DNA from: Pseudogymnoascus destructans | Lineage: Eukaryota; Ascomycota; Leotiomycetes; Thelebolales; Thelebolaceae | Length of the DNA stretch: 64,000 nt | Assembly: GCF_001641265.1 (NCBI RefSeq) | Contig: NW_020167550.1 | Location: 1-64,000 of the forward strand | Direction of reading: 5' to 3' | Part shown: one piece after another, positions 1 to 10,060 of the stretch | Numbering within the stretch: the first letter of the stretch is position 1 | Layout: the number at the start of each line of letters is the position of its first letter | Notes under the pieces: generated by a model | What the model saw: only the letters and a program-made list of their open reading frames with translations | What the model was told of the DNA's origin: nothing | Database searches by the model: none | Translations under genes and position numbers: made by a program

Positions 1-297
1 TGGAGCCCATCGATGCGACAGTGTCGCGATTGTGGTAATAGGGCTATTAAAACAATGACGAATGCCAATAATTGTCCTGGCATGCTTGTCAAAGGCTCTG
101 GCGGCCCAAGAATAGAGTTCACACATCATCACTATGCCACTTTCGGACACGCTGATACATGCTGCAATAACCTGCTATCTTTGCATCGTGTTGGCCTTGG
201 GTATGTCTCGCCTTTCTAAATTTTATCATTAATCGCTCGGCTGTGGTCAGCTCTCTCGTGGTTATTATCACAAATCATCTGCTGCCTCGTGTAAGTT
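1..297. other. No gene recognised at left edge
   Basis: A 68-codon open frame (13-219, plus strand) is present but has no recognisable domain and no intron signals that would extend it. Nothing else is supported here except the extreme 3' tail of the neighbouring minus-strand pseudogene. Confidence 0.4.
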
Positions 298-1307
298 CTA
301 TTTTTCATTGCTAACTGACCACAGATCCTCAGCATTATATTTAAAAATCCTCTCTATCAGGGTATTATCATCGCCGCACCACTCCACCACACTTTCCACA
401 ATGGCTTGATGTCCAATCCCTCATATCGTGTATGCGGCCAATCGGATGCAAACACTATCTGGTTCGGCGCAACTCTCAGCAGCTCTTTCGCCATAGGCTC
501 CAAATCCAGATGTCCAGCATCTGGGCTCAGCCGATATGGTGCAGACATTTTCAAATATGTACTTCCTTGCGATAGAAGGTTGACGAGCGACGTAAATCCC
601 GGGAGGGAGTATGGGTCACCAGCGACTGGATATCCAAAAGTACCGGATAGCGTTGGGCATCCAAAATGATCCAAGCAAACCTTCACTCCTAATTTCGGAA
701 CAACGGTCTCCAATACAGTCGCCGTATTGAGCGGGACATAAAGCTGCAACACCCAGCCATATGGGCGTATTATGTCCGCATATTGTTGCAAGGTGGCCGT
801 GAGCTCAACTGGATCCATCTGCTGGCTCACAGATTGCAGGTTGATTCTGACTCCTCGGACCCCTATCCTCTGCCACACATCGAGAGTTAAAGAATTGATT
901 GATTTCGGGTCGAATGTTACAACAGCGCGCCCATTTTGAGGGCCAATCCTGCGTAAGGCGTCGAGCATGCACGAGTTATCGTTGCCATAAATTGATGGCT
1001 GAACAAGGACGATCTTATAGATACCCAGTGTTGACTCGAATGTTAAGGCGTCTGATAGAAGATGAGGTTGGGGGGTATATTGTGCCCCTTCGGCGAGAGG
1101 ATATTGCGTTGGGTCGACTACGTGCATATGGCTGTCCCATGATTTGTGGGGGATCTTTTGAAGGAGTAATTCTCGAATAGAAGCTTTCTGTGTCGGGCGC
1201 GAGCCGGTCCAGTATTGTCTCCAAGATGATGCTCTGGCTAGAAAGAAAATAGGACGCATAAAGCGCCTCATGATGGATCTGGCTAGGCCAATCACAGATA
1301 TGATCAT
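298..1307 (-). pseudogene. Amidohydrolase 2 / LigI-like TIM-barrel hydrolase, one-base frameshift
   Basis: Metal-dependent hydrolase of the amidohydrolase-2 family (relatives include 2-pyrone-4,6-dicarboxylate lactonase; family members act on lactones or aromatic-acid intermediates). The metal-binding opening motif WDSHMHVVDP lies near residue 60 after a basic, possibly targeting, N-terminus, and the C-terminal ASDWPHTRYEGLDIKP motif is present. The frame then goes wrong: from about position 400 the continuous frame ends early at 357, whereas the -1 frame reads IVESVVEWCGDDNTLIERIF, the expected family C-terminus, and stops at 298-300. One missing T in the KPF/VE codons (near 400) explains this. 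The first ATG in frame is at 1307. It faces a broken MFS transporter gene, as in a small catabolic cluster. It may still be translated with a wrong tail, so loss of function is inferred. Confidence 0.75.
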
Positions 1308-1969
1308 TCTCTGCACAATCCTTTAAGAGATATTATATAGAGTATAGACGAGATAAAAAAAGTTCGTAAAAGGAGGCTCGACGAGAATTCGCGTGGCTAC
1401 GGCATCACCAAGTCTTGTAAAAAATGCGAATATGAAGAGAAAAAGAGAATTATAAATATATACCCAATTAGTGCACCGGATAGATGACTCCGTAATGCGT
1501 AATTGCGTGTCCTCGGCATGATAAGATACCACTAGCTACGTTGTGGTCAAAAATACGATTTTGTTAGGTCGGTAACGTGTTGAAGTCGTTTGCCGCCGCG
1601 TTTGCCATCGGAAGTTGACCGAGAGCACAAACTTGTGGGGTTTGTGCAACGTGTGCACGGTCTCGGCGGCCAACTTCCGAGGGGAGACTCCCTCCATCAC
1701 CCGACTTCACTCCTGTCAGCTTCATGGCAGAGCCTACACTGCTGGTGTCAGGTTAATATTTCTGGGCAACTTCACTCTGGTGCCGAATCCGGGAAGATAT
1801 AACGGATACCACGCGAAGCTCACGTTTTCCCCCCGCAAAATCCGCAATGAACGTTGGGTCACGACTACCCCACATATAACAGTTGAATAAAGCTGGGGTT
1901 GCTTCCCAACTTTTGCTATTACAGTTTTGGCACATTCGTTTCACATTGCTGCTTATTTACTGAGGGGCC
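1308..1969. promoter_or_regulatory. Shared divergent intergenic region
   Basis: This 0.66-kb stretch separates the minus-strand hydrolase from the plus-strand transporter and must hold both promoters. A CGG-N7-CCG arrangement at 1667-1679 has the form of a Zn2Cys6 activator site, but a single match of this kind is weak. Short open frames on both strands show no known domain. Confidence 0.3.
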
Positions 1970-3671
1970 ATGTTTGACATCAATCCGTACTATGTATTTC
2001 ACCATTCTGGTGATTGCATCAGGAAGTATTCCGAAAGGTACGGCATACCCGAATCTTTGCCGCTACAGCCACTAACTATATTATATAGGATACGACGAAG
2101 GAGGGTTTAGTGCCTCTGTTGGATTGAAGTCATTCAAGAATGATTATGGGCTGGTACCCTCGCTCTGGAAAAACGACCCATCAGGCCTCGCAGACCGCAA
2201 AGCCAACATATCATCGTTTGGCGTTCTTGGTGCGGCGTTCGGCTCCTTAATCGCCCTTGCTCTCACCGACAGACTGGGTCGATTACGATGCTGGCAACTG
2301 TTTGTTGTACTATGGGCTAGCGTATCTTTCATGCAGGTCTTTTCGTCTGGTATTGTTGGCTTCATGCTATTTGCCAGGATTTGGGGAGGGTTGGGGTCCG
2401 GAGGACTTACCGTCGTTGCACCCCTGTATCTCTCCGAGATTGCTCCTGCAAAGACCAGAGGAATTATTGTCAGCATGTATATGGTGCTGCTTCTCACATT
2501 CTGTCGATTGGTAGGTCCACCCGAAGCCTGATGGTACGACAACACCACTAACTATAACCAGGCTTCTTCATTAATTATGCTGTGAACGGCACTATGCCCG
2601 TCGGTGCTGCTCAATATCGCCTTGTCCAGGCTATACCGCTCATTCCTGTTGGAATTGCTTTCATATGTTCGTTTTTCCTGTCCGATACCCTCGATGGCTA
2701 GCATCCAAAGACCGTGGCCAGGAGGCTCTTGCGGTTCTTGAACGTCTTCGCCACTCTGATAAAAGCGACCCTGCTTTGTCCCTGGAATATGAAGAAATCC
2801 AGCAGCAAATACAGCTGAGACAGCAAAACCTTGCTGGAGTCCCAATATGGACAATTTTCAAAGAGGTTGCTACGATATCGACTTATCGCAAACGTTTCTT
2901 ACTGGGCGCTGCTATGCAAACTGTTGCACAGTGGAGCGGAGGAAACGGAATTACTTATTATATTCCCGAGGTACGTTTTAACGTGTCCATGGGTGATATC
3001 TGCTAACAATTAAATTAGATTTTCACCTACGCAGGCGTAGTTGGAACCAATACCTCTCTAATCACTCGGGGGCATACGGCATTGTGAAGCTTGTGTTTAC
3101 AATGGTGTTTACCTGGGGTCTTGTCGATGTATTTGGACGCCGCCGATGCATGCTTACTGGCCTCGGACTTCAATGCATTACCCACATCTACATGTCAATA
3201 TACATGTCCATCTTCGCGGACTCCGGCAACAAGTCAGCATCCGATGCAGCCATCGCCTCGGTATTCATCTACGCTGTTGGATGGTCAATCGGTCTCTGCA
3301 CAGTGCAGTACCTCTATGGCACGGAAATATACCCCACGCGCATTCGCAGCGTGTGCTATGCAACAAACATGGCCCTGCACTGGTTCTTCCAATTTGCCGT
3401 GGTGCGCGTAACGCCAAATATGTTCGTGAGCCTTGATGTTTGGGGCGCGTATATTTTCTGGGCGATAGTCTGCGCTGTTGGATTCGTCCTGCTTGGTATT
3501 TGGGCCCCTGAAACAAAGGGGATTCCAATGGAAAGAATGGAGGAGCTGTTTGACGGCCCCTGGTGGATGGGCTGGCGTGCTAAGGTCGATTTGTCAGAGG
3601 TCGGCGTGGAGAACCATGCAAGAAATGAAAAGGAGAAGCTTGCCAATAGAGATAGAGAAGTTGTAGGTTAG
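1970..3671 (+). pseudogene. MFS sugar/quinate-type transporter, three frameshifts
   Basis: Twelve-helix sugar-porter family protein. Recognisable pieces in order: MFDINPYYVF (1970), GYDEGGFSASVGLKSF, DRLGRLRCWQLF, LYLSEIAPAKTRG, then SDTPRWLASKDRG, VFGRRRCMLTGLG, YGTEIYPTRIRS and the signature PETKGIPMERMEELF, ending at 3671. Introns are visible at 2038-2088 (ACTAAC branch point), about 2515-2561 and about 2971-3018. The reading frame breaks three times: an extra C near 2001 separates MFDINPYYVF from TILVIASGSIPKG; a missing C in the CCC run near 2690 breaks SDTPRW; a missing T near 3067 breaks LITSGAYGIVKL. An ATG at 1992 could bypass the first break but not the others. Substrate cannot be told; the hydrolase neighbour hints at sugar-acid or aromatic-acid uptake. 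Confidence 0.8.
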
Positions 3672-4600
3672 ATTTCATGTGGGAGTGATAATAGCTATAT
3701 TTTTAATAAATTTTTAATATTTCTATCTAAATCCTCTTGCCCTTCGCAATTACGATCCTCAAGTGGTTCCGGTTCGCTGTTGATAAGTACGCGCTGGCCA
3801 TGCTTGGAACTCCGCCGTTTCGGAGGAACCTATCCCTCATTCAGAAGGAGCAAGTCTTGGCATAAATGGATAATCGATTAAGCTTTATAAGTTGGAAATA
3901 GCTAAATGATATGATGCCCAATAGCAAGCTACACTGTTGTGTTCGAAATATGATCAGACCAAATTCATATCATAGGAACCGAACCATGTGTCGTTCGTAG
4001 CTGACCCTTCCATCCCATGCATTCCGAAATCGAACACAACGTTTGCTAGCAATTCCAAGAGCTTGCTTCAATTCTGCCGTCTACCAAAAGTATCTAATGG
4101 TGGCGTCGAGCGGGCTGGGAATAATCCAATTCGTCAATCTGTCCCGTCAAGGAGATGCCACGTCGGCGAAGGATCAGCGGCGAACAAACTCGCACCCCGC
4201 TCGTATAGCTCATGCCAAAACAAGACGACTCCGTATAAATGAATACCAAGCAAGCAAAGCTAGACAGGCACTGAAAGGTACCCAGGGTGGTGAAGACCGA
4301 AGTATAATAGCTACGAGCGGCGGGCAGCCAATCCCTGACGACATGGTCGTGGTAGAGCAATCGATATTGCCTAGTCCCGTACGTGAATTTTGGGTATTTG
4401 ATCATAGTGGTCTCTATCTTGTCTGTTACGATTCTTCCACGTGGAAAATTCATGATAAACATGTCTATATCTGTGGTAAGTATCGGGTTCCAGTCGCGCC
4501 CAACCAATCAGTCTGAGCAACCTCATCCTTCAACAAATACCTTATGTACTCCGTTTCAAAAAGGATCCTAGCCTTTGTTCGATGTGCCGAGTCAAGGGTT
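3672..4600. other. No recognised gene
   Basis: Overlapping open frames of 157 codons (plus, 4043-4516) and 137 codons (minus, 4094-4507) occur here, but neither shows a domain I recognise. The first 60 bases after the transporter are AT-rich, as expected for a 3' UTR. Confidence 0.35.
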
Positions 4601-4944
4601 ACAGACGGAACATTGGAGAAACGACAATTTATCTTTCCTTCTCTAAAGATTGTGACAAAGTTGGTAAAAGGGCTTATTCATGGCGAAGATTCGAACCCAG
4701 GAATCTACAAAGCCGGTGGCGTGGGAGCCGATGTCCAGACAGTCTCCCTTGGACACTCACTCCAGACTCCCAAAGACCCCGAGCATCTACCTCCCAAAAA
4801 CTTCTGGCAGGCGTTTGGCGATCAACTCAGAGTCATACCTAAATTCTTTGGATCTGACCCCTCCAAGTTTGGCGCGCGGGTGACCATTGCGTCGATGAGT
4901 ATCGCGATGATGGCTTCTTAGTTAACAAAAACCTGAACAAATGT

Positions 4945-5180
4945 CATTACTAATACATTAGTAATGCTTTATAAATGAATTAGAGTCGTACCTTTATTTG
5001 ACTCTAGTAGAAATGTAGCAAATATAACCTCGTTAATCTTAGAAGCTTTAACCCTCTTAAAGGTCATGTTAATCTTCCCTTTTCAATAACACTTTAGCTA
5101 CCTCTATATAGAAGCATACTACCATGAAGTTATCTTCGTTAAGGATTAAATCTTTAATGTACTATAATGCATTAGTAATG
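4945..5180. mobile_element. MITE-like AT-rich insert with short terminal inverted repeats
   Basis: A 236-bp AT-rich block begins with CATTACTAATAC (4945-4956) and ends with GCATTAGTAATG (5169-5180), 12-bp inverted ends with one mismatch. The left end is itself palindromic (CATTACTAAT/ATTAGTAATG, 4945-4966). It lies between coding pieces of the FUSC pseudogene and has no coding capacity. No clear target duplication is visible, so the exact borders are uncertain. Confidence 0.5.
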
Positions 5181-5648
5181 TATCATCAAACACGCAGGTT
5201 TTTTTTGGGCAGCGAGCCATGGGGGGTAGCGAGAATTTGCCTTGGGATGAACCCAACGACTGCCAGCGCCCGTGTTCACCTTGATAACAAATCTAGGCAC
5301 AACCGTGCTAGCAACAGTCGCGGTATTCATTAACTGGTATATTGTTGGACAGAAGACTGCCGGAATTATCGTTTTTCTCTTTCTTTTTCTTATGGTCTAC
5401 TTCTACTTCCTTGTCAAGTATCCTAGATTTCTGGTCGCTATTGCTTCAGGGGCTATCACCCACGTACTAATCGTCGGTATGTACTACAACTTTCCGTTTC
5501 GGGGAATTTAACACCGTCGTAAATTACCTCTGATACTAATTGAGATATAGAGTATGAATTACAGGTCCGTGTGGATTGTAGAAAGGCAGCAACTGCGACG
5601 GGCCAGGCATTTTATGAGATATATTTGTTAGCCCCCTATCGGCTTCTT

Positions 5649-5732
5649 GCCCCCCCCCCAACATAGATCAGAAGCTAATGCTTAATTAAATTGCAGTATT
5701 ATCAACTACCTTTGCAGTAATTAGTTTCGCAT
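5649..5732 (+). repeat. 84-bp direct copy, left member (ectopic)
   Basis: Apart from one C fewer in the C-run and one G/C difference, this segment (poly-C, then AACATAGATCAGAAGC to TTAGTTTCGCAT) is identical to 9976-10060. Here it interrupts the FUSC coding sequence between YRLL and the YIFTNF segment. In the right member it forms an intron end plus exon start, so this left one is probably the inserted copy. Confidence 0.8.
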
Positions 5733-5815
5733 TGTTGCCTACATATTCACTAACTTCCCTGTGCCAATTACGGAAGGTTTTGTTCTTCGCAGAGACTTGG
5801 GGACTTCATTATTCC

Positions 5816-5828
5816 TAGGCTGCGCACT
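5816..5828 (+). repeat. Left terminal inverted repeat of the hAT element
   Basis: TAGGCTGCGCACT, perfectly matching the reverse complement of the right end. Preceded by the ATTATTCC target duplication. Confidence 0.9.
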
Positions 5829-6139
5829 ACTCGCTCAATACTCGGCTCACTCGCTCAGTGGGTTACTCAGCTGGGTGAGTAGCTGAACCTTTTACTCGAC
5901 TCGGTGAGTGAGGTCAATACTCAGTTACTCTGTAAAAACCCGGTGAGTACTCGGCTATCACGTGTAAGATTTATGCATCATGTGAACAGTCCCTCATACG
6001 ATTAATACTGTTTTATGGTTAAGTTAAAGTATTACATCTATTAGCATCACTCTCGCCATCTCTAGTAAGCTGTGAGAACGAATCATGTATATTCCTCTAT
6101 CTAAGTACCATGATTATCAGAAGATTATTAGAACGCTAT

Positions 6140-8345
6140 TATCTATTATATATGCTTAAGAACATCCCTCCACCTTGCTTGATGAGGCCGGCCAGACCTA
6201 CTAATACCTAAAGTATTTATAGGGTCTTGATGAGGATCCTCGACTGAGCGGAACGAGCTATGAGTCAAGATAACTGTGTATAGAACTTGTTCATAAAATG
6301 TCTCTTGTGTGAGAATATGATCTTATTATAGGTATTAACCTACATAATTCTGGTAATAATCTGGTAATCCTTACTTGTTGAGGTTGCATTTGATTGATTC
6401 GCATTTGATAGAGACTATCCTTCCCATCTGTGACTTCTTTTTGCAAATGTCTGATGCAAGATGTGTTGCCATAGACTTTGGGCCAGCAGACTTGATTGCA
6501 GGATGCGTAAGGGCCTTCGAACAATAAGTACAAATAACACATGGTTCTCCAGAAAGCCGGTCTGCTCCTTGGTGATAACTTCTCCAGTATTGAGAACTCC
6601 AGTTGGTTGAATCCCATGCAATCTTCATAAGGAGTTTTGTAGTATGATCTGAGTGTTGTTCATACCATCGTGATAGCTTCCACCACTCAATGAATATATC
6701 GTGTGTATCCTTAGTCCATTTGACGAATTGGTTTAACTTGCCAATATATTCAAGGCCTGCAGGGACTTTGTAAGGATGCCTGTCCCTCAGTGATGGAAAG
6801 GATCTGAGTCGGGCAGGTTACGGTCACATGATAAGAGTTAAGGCAGGTTAGCTGAGTCAGACCCGTTTCGGGTACTTAAGGAGATTGACCCAACGGGGGT
6901 TCCTCTCTTCATCTTTTTTGTATCCTTCGTAGTAGACCTATAGGATAGCATCCGTTTAGCCTCTGACTCGCACTCTCATATGCTATTACTGTGAGCTGGG
7001 TGCCCTGTGTCCTTACAGACTTAATTTAATGAGGATAGTCGTTGAGAAGACGGAAAAGAGTCTGAGAATACTGTCAGAATCAAACAACTCTGAGTATTGA
7101 GATGGCATTTGGCAAATTGCTCGATTATCAGAAGGTTACCAGAAGTCTGGCTACGATGAAGTACTTAAATACCTGGTTTTCCAACGCGAAAGGTACTCCA
7201 GCGCTATAACTTTAGCAACTCAAGTTCTCCTCTACTCTAGCTCCAGGAACAACATATCCTGTGCAGCTGATACCTTAGCCCACTTTTCCTTATCAAACTT
7301 CTTAGAGTAGACAAGTAAGAACGCCTCTTTGAAGCTAGAACTATGAGTGGATATTTGCAACCATCCATTGTCGACAAAATTGTAAGACTTTGGGTACCAC
7401 TGCACAGGTCCTGGTAATTAGGCCCACTTTCCAAACTGCCTGCTCGTACAAACAGAAATATTTATGTGGTGGGATAACCTCATGAAAAGTGCTATAATAA
7501 ACAATTAGTATTGCCAGAAGATTGCTAGGATGATCAGAGACGTACCCTTCCTCTACATCAACCCACGGCATATACTCAAAGAGACGCTCAGGCTTCTTTC
7601 TCAGCTTTCCAGCCTTTCTCGTATATGAGTGGATACAGCTATCCCAGAAATGTTGCCACTTGCGGAAATTGGACTCTTCATGGGCCTATCAACTATTAGT
7701 ATCACCAGAAGATTACCAGATTATGAGGTAGCATACATCAATGTGCGCTTGAGTTAAGAGAGCCTGGGTGCTAGTGATCTCTTCATCGGAAAGCTCATCC
7801 GGTAGAACAGCCTCGTCATTTAAAATATCTCGCGCTGTAACATAAGCTCCAACTCCAAATCGTCTTCAACCTCAGTATCCTCCCATTCGCTGTTATGATT
7901 GTCATCGATTGGAATACTTGAGATACCCTCAAATGCAGCAAGCTCAGACAGAAGTTGTTTGGGCGGAGTAGATGGTGGGGCTTGTGGAGAAGAAGAGGCG
8001 CTAATATTCTTGACTTTCTGATTCGCAATGCAAGATGCATGGGTACCCTTCTCAGTCCTGTTTATAGTTAGATTGAGGCTACCAGAGATTACCAGTAGGA
8101 ACTTACCGAACACGAATACGCTCAACCTTCAATTCATTCTGTAGACATGTCTTGTCTTCAGTAGAGGCAGCGATATACTTTGCAGACTTATATAACTTCT
8201 TTAAGTAGTAGCTCAGATCAGCATGGTCAGCCTTGAGTGCTAAGTGAACAGCCTTCTCATATTCAGTAAGGTTGGAGACGCGGTGGTGAGCTTTGATAGT
8301 ATTCACATTAGTGGAGAGTTCTTCAGGTGCCTTGCGTTTCGCCAT
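6140..8345 (-). pseudogene. Degenerate hAT transposase with BED zinc finger
   Basis: The minus strand from ATG 8345 carries a gene in pieces: MAKRKAPEELSTNVNTIK (exon 8107-8345), an intron (8058-8106), an acidic/Pro-rich exon from 8057, further exons near 7690-7560 (RKAGKLRKKPERLFEYMPW) and 7420-7240, then across the solo LTR to HPYKVPAGLEYIGKLNQFV and a BED-type finger, CTYCSKALTHPAIK..MATHLASDIC (Cys-x2-Cys ... His-x4-Cys, about 6465-6535). A frame-shifted stretch reading FYEQVLYTVILTHSSFRSVE follows, which resembles the start of the hAT catalytic region. It then stops near 6150, so the catalytic C-terminus is missing. At least one in-frame stop and several shifts occur. It could not supply active transposase. 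Confidence 0.65.
6769..7017. mobile_element. Solo LTR nested in the transposase gene
   Basis: A 249-bp block starts TGTAAGGA and ends TCCTTACA, the inverted TG..CA ends typical of LTRs, and is flanked by the 5-bp duplication GACTT (6764-6768 and 7018-7022). No internal retrotransposon sequence is present, so it is a solo LTR left after recombination. It sits inside the minus-strand transposase remnant, so it landed after the hAT element formed. Confidence 0.85.
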
Positions 8346-8743
8346 ACTAAACACGTGATTAGCAGAAGATCGCCAGAAGTTCTGGCTATAGAATCAAGAT
8401 AATAAACTTACTTGAAGTCCTAGTGAAGAGGTGAAGGCGCAAAAGGGAAGAAGAATGTGTAGATTGGAGGGAGTAACCAAGGAAGGTGGTTCTAAGGTCG
8501 TGGTTATTTTAAAGTTGCAAATAAAAATATTCGTGAAGGAATATTCACCTACAAAGAATTATTGTTCCAAAAGCAACACCACAACATGCACCTTCATATA
8601 AAACACATACCTTTCAACCTCTACCTCTTTTCTATACTCTTCTTCTGCAATATTCTTCCTACAAACTCACTGTAAGTACACATATCTTTTGATCTACTTC
8701 TTTGTCTTGTGTTTACTTCACTAACTCACCTTGATATTAGCAA

Positions 8744-9332
8744 ATGGCTCGTACCAAGCAAACTGCTAGGAGATCAACTAGTGGCACAGCACCAAGGATG
8801 CCACTTGGATTACGAGCTGGCTCTGGGCTTGGTGGAAAGGGAAAGGAAAAGGCCGTGGGCACAGCAAGAAAAGCTCCAGTTCGCTCATCTCAAGCTAGCA
8901 ACAATCATGCTCAGAAGGCCACGCGCCGCGCAAAGTCTGGTAAGAGGATTACCAGAGGATTACCAGAGGATTACCAGAGGATTACCAGAACTCTCTAATA
9001 AACATATAGGCACCAAGGCTCTCCGCGATATCAGAAGACAGCAACTCAATACTAGCCTAATTATCCCAAAGCTCCCATTCCAACGTCTTGTTAGGGAAAT
9101 TGCAGAAGACTTCAAGTCCAATCTTCGCTTCCAGCAATCTGCTATCCTAGCTCTTCAGGAAGCTGCTGAATGCTTCCTCATTCGAGAATTTGAGAGTATG
9201 ATGTTTAAACATAGTGATAGGGACATACTAACAGTTATAGTGATAAACCTTCTCGCTATTTATGCGAAGAGAGTGACAATTCAGGCAAAGGATATGATAT
9301 TGGTTCGGCGTTTGCGGGATATGATGTTTTAA
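8744..9332 (+). CDS. Transposon-borne histone H3-like protein (K9-to-R variant)
   Basis: Three exons, 8744-8939, 9010-9195 and 9241-9332, encode 157 residues with no stop or frameshift. The introns (70 and 45 nt) have GT..AG ends; the second has a CTAAC branch point. The N-terminus MARTKQTARRSTSG is the H3 tail, and residues 66-157 follow the H3 core: GTKALRDIRRQQ, LPFQRLVREIAEDF (alpha-N/alpha-1), LRFQQSAILALQEAAE (alpha-2), then INLLAIYAKRVTIQAKDM (alpha-3). In histone numbering K4 is kept, K9 is Arg, K14 is Thr and K18 is Met. The tail is about 20 residues longer than canonical H3, with an inserted Gly/Lys stretch. The protein should be able to form a nucleosome with H4, but this is inferred. 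The gene lies wholly inside the hAT element, so it is captured cargo rather than the host H3 locus. Intron 2 has no in-frame stop, so a retained-intron form is possible. Confidence 0.85.
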
Positions 9333-9680
9333 TCATGGAGCTGTGGGCTTAATCGATGGAAATGTGTCTCACCCAGGAATTGAGTTCTGGCAACCTTCTG
9401 GTAACCTGGTACCTAAAGGCCAAAGGTTATAGTGTGGAATAGGACATCAACAATATGGGAATGGAGTTATGGAGTTATGGAGTTATGGCGTCTTGATCAA
9501 TGAAGTCGCGCCCCGTTTTTAACATAAGTAATGGCTAATCAAACACGTGATATAACTGAGTTGCCAAGACCCATACTAGGTACTCAGCAAGTGAGTAATC
9601 CTCATTCAACAATACTCGGGACATGAGTGAGTAACTCAGCTGGGTGAGTAAAAATTCTACTACTCGACTCGTGAGTACCC

Positions 9681-9693
9681 AGTGCGCAGCCTA
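9681..9693 (-). repeat. Right terminal inverted repeat of the hAT element
   Basis: AGTGCGCAGCCTA, the reverse complement of the left end, followed directly by ATTATTCC. Confidence 0.9.
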
Positions 9694-9975
9694 ATTATTC
9701 CTTCTCGCCAACTACCTCAACTCAACGACGTCTACTGTCGACCATCGATTGCAGGACAAGGAAGTCGACATGAGTCTTCGCGCTCCAGCCCAGGGCGGAG
9801 ACTTGAAAAGTCACGACAGGATCTACTACAGAAGCAGTTTGCTTTGCAGAAATCGATGAGACGGAACTTTGTCATTTATGGATTGGGGTCCCAATTTCGG
9901 AGGCGAATTTGCCAAAGAAATTTATACATCGATCATTGATGAAGTTCAAAAGTAAGTAATACGATGAAGACTATT

Positions 9976-10060
9976 GCCCCCCCCCCCAACATAGATCAGA
10001 AGCTAATGCTTAATTAAATTGCAGTATTATCAACTACCTTTCCAGTAATTAGTTTCGCAT
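9976..10060 (+). repeat. 84-bp direct copy, right member (probable source)
   Basis: Partner of 5649-5732. It spans the 3' part of an intron (acceptor ...AAATTGCAG) and the following FUSC exon leading into SFASETF, which is its natural setting. Confidence 0.75.

Larger units (their letters stand above)
5816..9693. mobile_element. hAT-type DNA transposon carrying an H3-like gene
   Basis: A 3,878-bp element with 13-bp perfect terminal inverted repeats TAGGCTGCGCACT, flanked by the 8-bp duplication ATTATTCC (5808-5815 and 9694-9701). Removing it together with one copy of the duplication rejoins the FUSC codons. An 8-bp duplication and ends starting TAG fit the hAT superfamily (KDZ elements also make 8-bp duplications). 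Subterminal regions hold repeated ACTCAGCTGGGTGAGTA and ACTCGxxTCGGTGAGT motifs, likely transposase sites. Cargo: a broken minus-strand gene with a BED zinc finger, a nested solo LTR, and an intact plus-strand H3-like gene. As it stands the copy cannot be autonomous. Confidence 0.9.

Noticed and set aside
298..3671. Frameshifts as plain sequencing errors
   Set aside because: Kept as a possibility but not preferred, because MCM5, VPS54, ULP2, COX6, eIF4E and the telomere gene read through without a single break.
4043..4516. Overlapping ~140-160 codon frames on both strands
   Set aside because: Neither shows a domain, signal peptide or family motif, and both use rare-looking composition; likely chance.
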